Assembly: GCA_965602635.1 (NCBI GenBank) | Contig: CBFCZU010000006.1 | Span: forward strand, 1 to 45,602 | Length of the DNA stretch: 45,602 nt | Direction: 5' to 3' | Source: CBFCZU01 sp965602635 | GTDB taxonomy: Bacteria; Planctomycetota; Phycisphaerae; SM23-33 | In this document: positions 37,594 to 45,602 of the stretch, piece after piece | How the letters are laid out: every line of letters starts with the position of its first letter | How positions within the stretch are numbered: position 1 is the first letter of the stretch | Notes under the pieces: model-generated | What the model saw: the letters and a program-made list of their open reading frames with translations, nothing else | What the model was told of the DNA's origin: nothing | Database searches by the model: none | Program-made: the position numbers and the translations under genes

Positions 37594-37901
37594 TATACCT
37601 TTCCAAGTCGGGTGCGAAAAGCACGGTTGTCGGGATCGTTCAGCCACTTCTTGAGCCGCTTGGTGTCGTGCGCGATGCCCTTTCGGATCAGGTCCTCCCA
37701 GATCACGGTGGGGATCGAGGCGACACACTTGCCCTCGCCGTAGCCGGATGCGGCATCGTTCTGCTTGGCCTTGTTCAAGTCTACGATGTCGCCCACCGGC
37801 TGAATCATCTCCGCATGGAACGTGTCTCCATCGTTCTCCATGTGGAGGACCCTGCGCGCCTTGGTCACAGGATCGAAGTCGAGTAGTCGGGAATCACTCA
37901 T
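37593..37901 (-). CDS. Conserved structural-region protein (102 aa)
   Basis: It starts MSDSRLLDFDPVTKARRVLH at ATG 37901. The pattern LDFDPVTKARRVLHMENDGD, DLNKAKQNDAASGYGEGKCV, ASIPTVIWEDLIRKGI and LKKWLNDPDNRAFRTRLGKV recurs in many podoviruses between the capsid and adaptor genes. No enzyme motif. It shares a stop/start overlap with each neighbour. Confidence 0.7.
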   Translation of the reverse strand: MSDSRLLDFDPVTKARRVLHMENDGDTFHAEMIQPVGDIVDLNKAKQNDAASGYGEGKCVASIPTVIWEDLIRKGIAHDTKRLKKWLNDPDNRAFRTRLGKV

Positions 37902-38467
37902 TAGAACAGTCTCACCTCCCATGAGAGCGTGAGGCCGACCGCGACACACGGTTGGCCCGTTGTACAGATCCCTGCCGTCGCCCCAAGACCCACTCTGGGG
38001 ATGAGAGGCGACAGCGGAGTCGGCCTATCGTCGAGCACCGCGAGCAGGGAGTCCGCGCTTGTCCGCGCACGGGCCTCCGCCTGCCGTAGCAGACGCGCCG
38101 CTTCACGTTGGCTCTCCAAGGCCGCTGATACGTTGTCATGTCTTTCCTCCATGACCATGATAACGCTGTCGCGGGGGGCGGTAAAGGGTTCGCAGTCGGG
38201 CGGGGGAGCAGGAAGCTCCTCGACCATTCTGACGATGACCGTGTCCTTCTGTTCGGCCAGCAAAGCGTAGGAATCGACCATGCCCTGCATCTCGTCAGCG
38301 GCGGCTCTGAGAGAGTCGCCAATCGCCAAGTTGACCTCTGCGCGCACGGTTTCCCGCTCTACGCGAGCTTGCCACTCAGCGTCTCTTGCCCCAACGAAGG
38401 AGCGTATGGTGAGGACCGCCGCCACCACGGCGACGGCCCCCAGAGCATACTTTATCACGCTATTCAC
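37901..38467 (-). CDS. Membrane-anchored coiled-coil protein with C-terminal beta tail (spanin-like)
   Basis: 188 residues from GTG 38467; GTG 38458 is also possible, and the SD is weak. A membrane helix (YALGAVAVVAAVLTIRSFVG, about residues 6-25) is followed by long charged helices (ARVERETVRAEVNLAIGDSL; AALESQREAARLLRQAEARA) broken by a Pro/Cys segment (ELPAPPPDCEPF). It ends in short strands (AGICTTGQPCVAVGLTLSWE). Helix plus coiled coil resembles i-spanins or unimolecular spanins. Its position between capsid and adaptor genes is unusual for lysis, so a structural role remains open. Confidence 0.5.
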   Translation of the reverse strand: MNSVIKYALGAVAVVAAVLTIRSFVGARDAEWQARVERETVRAEVNLAIGDSLRAAADEMQGMVDSYALLAEQKDTVIVRMVEELPAPPPDCEPFTAPRDSVIMVMEERHDNVSAALESQREAARLLRQAEARARTSADSLLAVLDDRPTPLSPLIPRVGLGATAGICTTGQPCVAVGLTLSWEVRLF

Positions 38468-38471
38468 GCGA

Positions 38472-38975
38472 TCAGGTCGCTGTTCCCAGAAGCTCCAAGA
38501 ACTCGCGTATGATCTGCGAGTTGGGCTGGGCATACGTCAGCACGCCCGCCGCCCAAGTGTGGATGTCTCCCGCTCCGGCAACCGCGCTCGCGCTGGCCGA
38601 CAGGGCCGCGTCCACGTTCGTACCGTTGGTGAGTGCCCACAGGAGCTTGAGGCCGTTGGCCCAAGAACCTGCGCTTCTCGCCGTGAGCGTCACCACACCA
38701 GCCGCAGACGTGGCGGAGACATACGGGTTCACCGCAACGTGCGATGCCCCATAGTTACCGTCAGTCGCGCCCGTGCCATCGACGTTGATGGCCGCCGCGA
38801 GGTTCGCGGCGTGCGTGGTTGCGTTTGAACCGATGTGGACCGTGTAGGCCGCCGCAGGCTCAGCCTTCATGGTATATGTCTTGTCACCAATTTGCACCGT
38901 CTCGTCCGCCACGCCAATATTCGTCAGCGTGATGATCGTGGTTGCCTTGGTGAGCGCTACTCCGCTATCAGCCAT
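38472..38975 (-). CDS. Capsid/head decoration-like protein (167 aa)
   Basis: It starts MADSGVALTKATTIITLTNI behind AGGAGGGAAAAAGAC. VQIGDKTYTMKAEPAAAYTV, NATTHAANLAAAINVDGTGA and AAGVVTLTARSAGSWANGLK follow the strand pattern of beta-rich phage domains seen in decoration and surface proteins. It lies directly downstream of the major capsid gene. Rich in Ala/Thr/Gly, no Cys. A minor head or tail protein is the alternative. Confidence 0.65.
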   Translation of the reverse strand: MADSGVALTKATTIITLTNIGVADETVQIGDKTYTMKAEPAAAYTVHIGSNATTHAANLAAAINVDGTGATDGNYGASHVAVNPYVSATSAAGVVTLTARSAGSWANGLKLLWALTNGTNVDAALSASASAVAGAGDIHTWAAGVLTYAQPNSQIIREFLELLGTAT

Positions 38976-39004
38976 TGTCTTTTTCCCTCCTATGGGAAGT
39001 GGAA

Positions 39005-39027
39005 CCGGGGGCTATGGCCGCCCCCGG
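39005..39027 (-). terminator. GC hairpin between capsid gene and next gene
   Basis: CCGGGGGC (39005-39012) and GCCCCCGG (39020-39027) form a perfect 8-bp stem with a 7-nt loop. There is no T run, so it may act as a partial terminator or mRNA 3' stabiliser that sets high capsid expression relative to downstream genes. Confidence 0.45.
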
Positions 39028-39044
39028 CCCGCGCTCACTATTGG

Positions 39045-40052
39045 TTACGAAGTGCTCAGGTCGGCCACGACCCCAAGAGCCTTCTCGTTCTTCACGACCA
39101 GCGTGTACTCACACTGCAAGAGGCGCTTCTCAGCGTCTCCCGTCTTGGCGAGCTTGACGGTGTGCATCGGGCGCAGGAACGACAGCGCACAATACTCCAT
39201 GTCGAGCACCCAAGCATCCCGGCCCCGCTGGAAGCGGTTGGGGATGATCCTGACCACGCCGAAGTCACTGACGTAAACGTCGATGGCCCCAATCGTGGTT
39301 CCCGGCTTCGCGGCGCCCGCAGAAGCGATGTCGTAGCTCTGCGTGACCGCACCGTCCAGCGCGCCAGAGGCGATGCCCTTGACGTAGGCTCCGACCATCA
39401 GCATCGACGGATCGGCACCGTTCGTCCAGCAGGACTGCAAGACGGTCTTGAGGAGCGTCTCCGTGAAGGCACGCTGGGTGCCGTCCGCGAAGTCTCCGAA
39501 TCCCGGCACGCCGCCGGAGGTCAGCCAGTCATCGCCCGTCTGGTCAGAGCCGGAACCCGAACCCCCGCGAGACTCGTTGCTGTTCACGAACAGGGGCAGT
39601 CCAGCCATCACCCTCGCCGTGCTCGATCCACCGGAAACCGGGGTGTTGGGATACAGGACGATGGTTTCCATGTCCCGCTTCAACTCTTTCCCGCGCTTCG
39701 CGGTCTGGTAGGCAAGCTCGTTCTTCCGACCGGCCTTGTCCACCGCCTCCATCGTGCCCGAAACTACAACCGTCTTTTTCGAGATCTGGAGGTAGTTTCC
39801 GATTCGCAGAGTCGGGCTGGACGTGTCGAGTTCCGTGTAGTCGGCACCCTCGACCTGCGCGTTGTCCGACGTGGCGTCTGCCAGTGAGTCGGTCTGCCAT
39901 TCATGCGTGGTGCTCTTGGCCTTGCCCCGCGAGCAACCGCTGATGAACGGCGTGTCCATGGGGCTGATGTCGAAGATCGTGTTCTGGAGATCCTCGCGCA
40001 GTCCCTTACCTGTATGGGTAGTGTAAGTACCCGTGAATACTGTCTCAGCCAT
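39045..40052 (-). CDS. Major capsid protein, SU10/DUF5309 type
   Basis: 335 residues, starting MAETVFTGTYTTHTGKGLRE behind GGGAGGAAACAAGCAC. DLQNTIFDISPMDTPFISGC, KAKSTTHEWQTDSLADATSD, RIGNYLQISKKTVVVSGTME, KRDMETIVLYP and GVVRIIPNRFQRGRDAWVLD are the characteristic segments of DUF5309, an HK97-fold capsid family of podoviruses. Length is typical. The scaffold gene is immediately upstream. Confidence 0.9.
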   Translation of the reverse strand: MAETVFTGTYTTHTGKGLREDLQNTIFDISPMDTPFISGCSRGKAKSTTHEWQTDSLADATSDNAQVEGADYTELDTSSPTLRIGNYLQISKKTVVVSGTMEAVDKAGRKNELAYQTAKRGKELKRDMETIVLYPNTPVSGGSSTARVMAGLPLFVNSNESRGGSGSGSDQTGDDWLTSGGVPGFGDFADGTQRAFTETLLKTVLQSCWTNGADPSMLMVGAYVKGIASGALDGAVTQSYDIASAGAAKPGTTIGAIDVYVSDFGVVRIIPNRFQRGRDAWVLDMEYCALSFLRPMHTVKLAKTGDAEKRLLQCEYTLVVKNEKALGVVADLSTS

Positions 40053-40080
40053 TGTGCTTGTTTCCTCCCGTTATGCTCCC

Positions 40081-41124
40081 TCAGTCATCGAGGAAGCTGT
40101 CGTGGATGATTTGGGCCGCGTCCTTCACGTTGCCCGTCTGTCTCAGTCGATCCCTCTGGGTGCCGGAGGTCTTCTTGGCCTTCGAGGACCGGCGCCGTGG
40201 CTTTCCGGGCTTGAGAGTCGTAGACCTTTTCGTCTTCGCCTTGATGCCCTTCTTGGCCTCGTCCAGCCCTTCATACTGCTGGGCCATCCACAGGAGTTTC
40301 ACTGCACGCGAGTCCGCCGATGCCAACTCCTCATCGGTGAACCCCAGCCCCACCGCGAAGGTGGACAGAGACTTGAGGCCCTTCTTCATGGCTTCCGGCT
40401 CCTTCCAGCCCGGAATCATCTCAGGCAACTTCGCCTGCTCCGCCATGACTGCCCTGTCGTGCTCTGCGTTCGCGTCTGCGATCATGGCCTGCTCAAGAGC
40501 AAGGCGCTCCTGCTGAACAGCCGACAGACGGTCCATCTCCTGCTTGTACTGAATCCAAGCCCGTGGGTCATCTGAGCTTGGTTCCTTGGGCAGGTTGGCC
40601 TGCATGGCCACCTCTGTTTCCTTGAGCCGATATGCAAGCTCCGCCCGTTCGTCCTGCACCCGTTTCGCCTCTGCCTCAAACGCTCTGCGCTCGTCGGCAA
40701 GGGCCTGTGACTTCTGCGTCCACGATGCCGTGCGGGAGTAACCAGCCAGAAGCTCGTCGAGAGGTACTTCCTCCTCCTTGCCGTCTACCTTGACGGTGAA
40801 GGTGGAAACCTTCTCGTCTTCCTGCTCGTCTTCCTGCTCATCATCGTCTTCGGACTCGTCTTCGGACCCCTCGTCCTCTCCGTCATCATCGTCCTCGTCG
40901 CCAGACGGCGTTTCCTCCCCCTGTTCTCTGAGGGCGTCCGCCGCCTCCGCGTCGAAATCTGGATCGAGGTCCTCGTCCTCTGACTCATCTCCGGCGGGAG
41001 AAAGACCCTCCTCCTCCTGACCGCCCAACTCCTCTCCCTCTCCTTCTCCGAACGGATCGTCGGGGAGTAGGTCGAAGATTCCTGCCGCCGCGTTGTGTAC
41101 GCTGGCGTCATCATTGAAGCCCAT
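40081..41124 (-). CDS. Capsid scaffolding protein
   Basis: 347 residues, starting MGFNDDASVHNAAAGIFDLL behind AGGAGGTGTTACC. About 90 of the first 110 residues are very acidic, rich in Glu, Asp and Ser. Helical segments rich in Gln and Glu follow, and a basic C terminus (KTKRSTTLKPGKPRRRSSKA) would bind the capsid protein. This acid-then-basic layout and the position between portal and capsid genes are typical of scaffolds that are removed during maturation. Confidence 0.8.
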   Translation of the reverse strand: MGFNDDASVHNAAAGIFDLLPDDPFGEGEGEELGGQEEEGLSPAGDESEDEDLDPDFDAEAADALREQGEETPSGDEDDDDGEDEGSEDESEDDDEQEDEQEDEKVSTFTVKVDGKEEEVPLDELLAGYSRTASWTQKSQALADERRAFEAEAKRVQDERAELAYRLKETEVAMQANLPKEPSSDDPRAWIQYKQEMDRLSAVQQERLALEQAMIADANAEHDRAVMAEQAKLPEMIPGWKEPEAMKKGLKSLSTFAVGLGFTDEELASADSRAVKLLWMAQQYEGLDEAKKGIKAKTKRSTTLKPGKPRRRSSKAKKTSGTQRDRLRQTGNVKDAAQIIHDSFLDD

Positions 41125-41155
41125 GGTAACACCTCCTCAGGTCTTGGGGAAGTCC

Positions 41156-41401
41156 CTACCGCTCGTCGGGTTGACGCGAGGCGTGTTCCCCCTGTGAAAT
41201 TACGCGCCGCAGTTGGCGCTGTACTTCTCTCAGACCCCGGAGGGCCGCCCAACACTGTTCACGTTCTATCGGGTCTTCGGCGTTCTCCCAATCACGGATG
41301 ATCTGTTCGCGGGACTCTGCGAGTACCTGCCCGAACACATTACCGTTGAGGAGTTGGTCCGCCTCCCGCGCCCGCGCCACCAGATACTCCTTGTCCGCCA
41401 T
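41156..41401 (-). CDS. Small helical phage protein between portal and scaffold (81 aa)
   Basis: It starts MADKEYLVARAREADQLLNG behind AAGGAGCACCAA. QIIRDWENAEDPIEREQCWA, ALRGLREVQRQLRRVI is a helical pattern that recurs in this position in many podoviruses. It overlaps the end of the portal gene by 62 nt, so its expression is probably tied to the portal. Function unknown. Confidence 0.7.
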   Translation of the reverse strand: MADKEYLVARAREADQLLNGNVFGQVLAESREQIIRDWENAEDPIEREQCWAALRGLREVQRQLRRVISQGEHASRQPDER

Positions 41402-43571
41402 TTGGTGCTCCTTGACTCTGGGCCGCCTGTCGGGCGACGGCTTCCCTCTGGGCGGCGTCTATGATCGCCTTGCCCGCTTGGAGATCGGCTTGGATCTCCG
41501 CATCGTTGATCTGGGTCTGGTACTGTGCCTCCGCCTTGGCCTGATCGAGGGCAAAGTCCATCCGCATCTTGAGCTTCTCGCGCTCGTCCTTCATCATCAT
41601 CTCCTGCCTGTCCAGCGCCAGCCGCTCCTGCTCTATCTGGATCTGTGCCTGCGCCAGCATCAGGGCTGGGTCCTGAGGCGGCTCCTGCGCCTTCTGCTGG
41701 TCGTACTGGGCCTGCTCCTGCTCGCTCCACGGCTTGTAGAACTCGTCGCTGTTGGGCCATCCGGCCATCTCGATCATCCGGCCCAGCGTGCTCCGATACT
41801 CCGCGTAGCTGACCAGCGGACTGCCCTGCTGTAGCTGGGCCTCCTGATTCTGGAGCACCAACTGCATCAACTGGAGCTTCTCCTCTGAGCTTCCGGCGCC
41901 CAGCGCGAGGTTGACGCGCACGTCCATGTCGGCGTGCCATGCGGCGGGGTCCATCTCCACCCACTCGTTCCGCAGGCGCACCATCCGCGTCTGGTCCTGA
42001 TGCTTCACCAGCATCTTGAGGATCAGGCTGTACAGTTGCTTCATGCCTGTCTCCGCGAAGACGCGGGCCAGCATCTCTATGTGCTGTTGAGCACCGGACA
42101 GGGTAGCGGCAACAGCGGCCTTGGTGGCGCTTTGGAGGGCGTCAGCGTCAAGGCCAGCCGCCGCTTTGGAGATCCCTGTCCGGTTCTCTTTCTGCTCGTC
42201 CATGTACTGGAGCATCGGGAAGGCGGCGCCGCCACTCTGATCGAAGCGGTGCGCGAACTCCCGGATGACTGCGTTCACGTCCTTGGTCGTTCGGATGACT
42301 CCGCCGACCTCATGGTTCATCACGTCACCCATGTTGACCTCGCCCTCCTCCACCACCGTGCGCGGGTTGAGCGCCAGCGTGAGGCTGTCGAGCATGCCCC
42401 GCATGATGCTGGACTTCACCAACTGCACGTCCATCACATAGTCGGCGGTGCAGAGGCCGATCAGCGTGTGCGGCTCCGGGTCACAGGTGAACAGGGCGAA
42501 GGGCCGCTCGTCGCAGTGCTCCCAATCGACCAACTCATGGTTGTCTCCGATCACGGTGGCCTTGATGAGATCCGCCGTGCCATCCTGCTCCTCGCTCATG
42601 TCGGCGTAGGTGTAGATCTCACCGAACCACACGTCCTCGCGCTCGTCATCCACCTCGTCGTGGTTGGCCTCGCGCTGGTCGAGATCGAAGCGCCGCGCCG
42701 TGTCGAGCGCGTAGCCGGAGTTGAGGTATCGGACCTTGCCCTTGTGCTCCTCGACCAGATCCTTGTCGATGCCCATGGCGATCAGGTCGCTGGCAGGGAC
42801 ATGTCGGACATGGCCCATCATGTCTGCCGTCTCCCTGTCGCGTGCCTCCGGCGAGAAGATGAACTCCTCAGGCGGCACGGTGACGAAGCGGAGCCTGCCG
42901 TCGTTGTGCCTCCGCAGGACGCTGGCATCGTAGAGGGTCATGATCCCTTCCGGCGTGCCGGGGGCCGCCACCGGATATGTCTCATGGATCTCTACCTCGA
43001 CGCCCTCCTCTCCCTGCAAGGCGGTCAGGGCCTGCTCCGTGAGGCCCGTGTACTCGTAGCCCTCGACCTTCTCCTCGTCCTCCCAGTAGACCTTGATGAT
43101 CCCCAGCTTGCGGATCATGGCGTCCTTCATGGCGCCGTAGATCTGGAGAAAGCCGTCATTGTCGTTGCGGATGACGATGTCGGCCATGTCTGTCAACTGC
43201 TCCGCTACCGGCACGTCTTCCGGCATGCGAGGCTCGAACTCGACCGTCTTCTCTGAGCCGAAGAAGATTCGCAGGAGGCTGGGCAGGATCGCTTGGATCG
43301 TGTCCCTCACATCCGTGCTGACCACGCGGCTCCGGCCCTCTGCCTCGTTGCCGAAGGGGCGGCCCATGTAGTAGTCGGTCGCCTTGGCCTGCATGTGGTC
43401 GAGGTCCTCGTCACGCCAGTTGATGGCCTGTTCGGCCTGCCGCTGTACGAGGATCTCCAGCCGGTCCTCAGGCGAGTCTTCTGCGCCTTCCTCCTCACCC
43501 ACGTCCTCATCCAAGAAGACGCCGCGCATGTCGCCCTGCTCATCGTAGGTATCCCCGTATTCTGATTCCAT
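41340..43571 (-). CDS. Portal protein
   Basis: 743 residues starting MESEYGDTYDEQGDMRGVFL; the SD (GGGGGCGACA) is weak. YYMGRPFGNEAEGRSRVVST, DVRDTIQAILPSLLRIFFGS, VKSSIMRGMLDSLTLALNPR, EVGGVIRTTKDVNAVIREFA and ENRTGISKAAAGLDADALQS are the conserved segments of the large podovirus portals. The long Gln/Glu-rich C terminus (LMLAQAQIQIEQERLALDRQ onward) forms the barrel region. It follows the large terminase by 9 nt. Confidence 0.9.
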   Translation of the reverse strand: MESEYGDTYDEQGDMRGVFLDEDVGEEEGAEDSPEDRLEILVQRQAEQAINWRDEDLDHMQAKATDYYMGRPFGNEAEGRSRVVSTDVRDTIQAILPSLLRIFFGSEKTVEFEPRMPEDVPVAEQLTDMADIVIRNDNDGFLQIYGAMKDAMIRKLGIIKVYWEDEEKVEGYEYTGLTEQALTALQGEEGVEVEIHETYPVAAPGTPEGIMTLYDASVLRRHNDGRLRFVTVPPEEFIFSPEARDRETADMMGHVRHVPASDLIAMGIDKDLVEEHKGKVRYLNSGYALDTARRFDLDQREANHDEVDDEREDVWFGEIYTYADMSEEQDGTADLIKATVIGDNHELVDWEHCDERPFALFTCDPEPHTLIGLCTADYVMDVQLVKSSIMRGMLDSLTLALNPRTVVEEGEVNMGDVMNHEVGGVIRTTKDVNAVIREFAHRFDQSGGAAFPMLQYMDEQKENRTGISKAAAGLDADALQSATKAAVAATLSGAQQHIEMLARVFAETGMKQLYSLILKMLVKHQDQTRMVRLRNEWVEMDPAAWHADMDVRVNLALGAGSSEEKLQLMQLVLQNQEAQLQQGSPLVSYAEYRSTLGRMIEMAGWPNSDEFYKPWSEQEQAQYDQQKAQEPPQDPALMLAQAQIQIEQERLALDRQEMMMKDEREKLKMRMDFALDQAKAEAQYQTQINDAEIQADLQAGKAIIDAAQREAVARQAAQSQGAPNGGQGVSGGAGAGGGPTPQR

Positions 43572-43580
43572 TGTCGCCCC

Positions 43581-45080
43581 CTAGACGATTCCCGGCAGGT
43601 TACGCCGGAGAGGTTCATTCCACTTCTGGCCCGCCTTCCTCCCCTGCTGTGCCCTCAGCGCATTTGAGCCGAAGGTCATGACGAAGGCGTCCGCGTGATT
43701 CGGAGACTTGAATCCCCGCTTCTTCATATCCTCTTTCGCCTCCAGCTTGATCCTGTCGCCGGAGGTGAACATGTAGCGTGGTACGACCAACTCGCGCTGT
43801 AGAGTAACGGTGCCGGGAGCGAAGGTACAGGCCTTCTCGTCCAGCCACTCCTTGGCCTTCGCCCAAAGCTCTGCGCGCAGATTGATATAGGTGTCCTTCA
43901 TGCTGGCCGACTCAGAGACGTTGATGCCCCGCGCCGGAAGGCCAAGCTCCCGGAGACGGTCAAGCACACCGGCCCCCATGCCGATCACGTCCACCAATAT
44001 CTCCTTCGGTTGCTGAGAAGGTAATAGGTCGTTGTATTTGTTGTGAACCCTGCCGACAAGTTGCATCAGGTCGAGGGCCTTGTACTCCTCCACCCAATCG
44101 ACGCTGTGGGCGGTCCTCTGGCACAGGGCAGACACGTCTCCGCCGAAGCGGGCCACGTCCAGCCCCCAGATCTTGTCGGCGTCCTTCGGGACCACGATGT
44201 CCCGCTGAGATGCCGCGTCCACCAGATAGAAGGGGATCATGGTGTCCTCGTCCGTCTTCGGGAACTCGCCCAGCGCACGGACGCGGTAGGCGTTGCTGTC
44301 CTCGCCGTAGCGAGCGGCCACGTCCTTCATGAAGTCTTCGGTGACGCGGGCGCTGTCGTGACCGGAGATGTGGTAACACTTCCATGTGCCGTCCCGGTCA
44401 TCGTCCGGCCCCATCCTCTTGAGCTTGTTCTGCGTGTCGAAGAAGAAGCCGCTGGTCTTGGTCGGGTTGCTGGCGAGGATCGTGGTCGCATTGTGCCCCG
44501 ACATGGAGCCGATGGCGGCCTCGTAGATCATCTCCTCGACACCCGATGCCTCGTCCGCGATCAGGAGAACGTGCGGGGCATGGACCCCCTGCAAAGCCTC
44601 CGGGCTTTCCCGGCGTGCCGTCCTCGCGGAGAAGAAGCTCTCGTCCGGCGCCGCGATCATCTCGATCCGGTCGCTCTTGCAGTTGTAGGCGTCCTGTATC
44701 GGCGTGGGCAACTTGGTGAACCACGTCATGACCTCAGCGAACAGGGCATCGAACAACTGTCCTCTAGTGGGTGCCGTGGCAACGGTCTTCTGCGGGAAGC
44801 GGAAGATCAACTGGTAGACCACGCACCATGCCACCACCGCAGTCTTACCGGGGCCATGGCAGGAGCGGATCGAGATGCGTCTCTCTCCGCCACCGAAGTC
44901 CTTGAGCACGTCCCTCTGCCAATCGTCGATCCCGGTGCCGGGGATATGGATGCCGTGATCGTCGTACTCTGGCACCACGCCAAAGACCTCCTCGACGAAC
45001 ATCTCCGGCCCAAGCTCTCCGGCGGGGGCGCCGTATCTGTCTATGAAATCCGCGAGGATCTGCTCATAGCTATTGCTCAT
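43581..45080 (-). CDS. terL: Terminase large subunit
   Basis: 499 residues from ATG 45080, an ATGA overlap with the previous gene. Walker A-like SCHGPGKTA (about residues 75-83), Walker B HVLLIADEASG (about 171-181) and a coupling segment LASNPT give the ATPase. GLDVARFGGD (about 309-318) and VDVIGMGAGVLDRL are the RNase H-like nuclease motifs, and NHADAFVM supplies the last acidic residue. It translocates DNA through the portal encoded next to it. Confidence 0.92.
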   Translation of the reverse strand: MSNSYEQILADFIDRYGAPAGELGPEMFVEEVFGVVPEYDDHGIHIPGTGIDDWQRDVLKDFGGGERRISIRSCHGPGKTAVVAWCVVYQLIFRFPQKTVATAPTRGQLFDALFAEVMTWFTKLPTPIQDAYNCKSDRIEMIAAPDESFFSARTARRESPEALQGVHAPHVLLIADEASGVEEMIYEAAIGSMSGHNATTILASNPTKTSGFFFDTQNKLKRMGPDDDRDGTWKCYHISGHDSARVTEDFMKDVAARYGEDSNAYRVRALGEFPKTDEDTMIPFYLVDAASQRDIVVPKDADKIWGLDVARFGGDVSALCQRTAHSVDWVEEYKALDLMQLVGRVHNKYNDLLPSQQPKEILVDVIGMGAGVLDRLRELGLPARGINVSESASMKDTYINLRAELWAKAKEWLDEKACTFAPGTVTLQRELVVPRYMFTSGDRIKLEAKEDMKKRGFKSPNHADAFVMTFGSNALRAQQGRKAGQKWNEPLRRNLPGIV

Positions 45081-45602
45081 GCGTGTCCTTGGCCCGTGGC
45101 TCCTGAGCCGATTGTCGGAAGGTGAAAGAACCCTTGGAACAGGAAGTGGTGATCTGTCAGGACCGCGCCGCCTACGCCGAAGTTGTCGTGACAGAGCACA
45201 TTGACGCTCCATCCCGGCAGAAGCTCCAGCGGCGTGCCGCTCTTGGCGAAGGTCCAGCGGACGGCGGCGTTCTCCTGCCCCTGCGGCCCCGCATTGGGGT
45301 AGACCGCGTAGTCATAGCAGTAGTGGGACCAATCCGTCACCTGCCTGACCGGCTTGTGAATGTCGGTCAGATAGTACAGGATCGTGCCGTTGTTGTCCGT
45401 CACATAGATCGAGATGCCGTTGGTCAGCGCCGCCGCGCCGTAGTAGTCGCCACGGTCGAAGTTGGCGGCCTCCAGCCCCACGATCATGCGCTCGATGTGA
45501 ATGTACTCGTCCGCCGCCGCCCGGATCTGGAAGGCGGTCGGATCGCCGCTGTAGTCGCCAAGGGCCTGATGGCCCGTGTCGTTGGTGGAACCGTAGCCGC
45601 CC
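45077..45602 (-). CDS. Virion protein (N terminus missing, cut at window end)
   Basis: The frame is open from base 45602 without a start, reading GGYGSTNDTGHQALGDYSGD, then PTAFQIRAAADEYIHIERMI. GDYYGAAALTNGISIYVTDN, VTDWSHYCYDYAVYPNAGPQ, AAVRWTFAKSGTPLELLPGW and DHHFLFQGFFHLP form a beta-rich domain common in phage virion proteins encoded near terminase or fibre genes. The homologues I remember have only 10-15 residues before this point, so little may be missing. Its stop overlaps the large terminase start. Confidence 0.75.
   Translation of the reverse strand, partial: GGYGSTNDTGHQALGDYSGDPTAFQIRAAADEYIHIERMIVGLEAANFDRGDYYGAAALTNGISIYVTDNNGTILYYLTDIHKPVRQVTDWSHYCYDYAVYPNAGPQGQENAAVRWTFAKSGTPLELLPGWSVNVLCHDNFGVGGAVLTDHHFLFQGFFHLPTIGSGATGQGHA

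Overview
The window is almost entirely a tailed double-stranded DNA bacteriophage of podovirus type. It is dense and about 60% GC, with strong GGAGG ribosome binding sites and many ATGA stop/start overlaps. The recognisable virion genes are a terminase pair, portal, acidic scaffold, SU10/DUF5309-type major capsid protein, head-tail adaptor, tail nozzle, fibres with HxH repeats and large Gly-rich ejection-type proteins. I see no tape measure, tail sheath or tail tube gene, and no integrase or CI-type repressor. Spanin-like and lipoprotein genes suggest a Gram-negative host; nothing identifies the host more closely.

Layout. (1) Bases 1-2783, minus strand: a LamG/lectin-like protein cut by the window start, a spike-base-like protein, four small coupled genes including membrane proteins that look like lysis genes, and a terminase-small-subunit-like gene. 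(2) Bases 2784-3773: a gene-free control region. It has two mirror-image arrays of an 11-bp repeat, a perfect 20-bp inverted repeat, a G-tract array ending in a TTGACA promoter, and about 550 nt of GC-rich hairpins. (3) Bases 3774-11507, plus strand: early region of small, mostly unknown genes, with a 67-nt tmRNA-like element, an SprT-like protease, a nucleotidase, a GH108 lysozyme and a lipoprotein. (4) Bases 11509-20101, plus strand: replication module of SNF2 helicase, HNH nuclease, DUF2800 nuclease, DUF2815 ssDNA-binding-like protein, family A DNA polymerase, primase/SF3 helicase and DUF5664. (5) Bases 20012-45602, minus strand: the late structural module, running from a partial virion protein and the large terminase at the right end down to a 1664-residue polyvalent virion protein that converges on the replication module.

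The genes form a self-contained lytic programme. The early plus-strand transcript carries takeover and replication functions, and the late minus-strand transcript carries packaging, capsid, tail, ejection and adsorption. The minus-strand modules at the two ends are collinear, as in a circular or permuted genome. However, both end genes are cut, and simple end-joining puts a TAG between them, so a short piece is probably missing.

The observations most worth a second look are: the tmRNA-like element with a G3-U70 pair and A73 but no tag frame; a family of about eleven TGGCAC-N5-TTGCA (-24/-12-like) motifs at 1.2 and 2.1 kb; the mirrored 11-bp repeat region with its adjoining G-tract array and structured leader; and the 1664-residue polyvalent protein preceded by two mutually exclusive hairpins.
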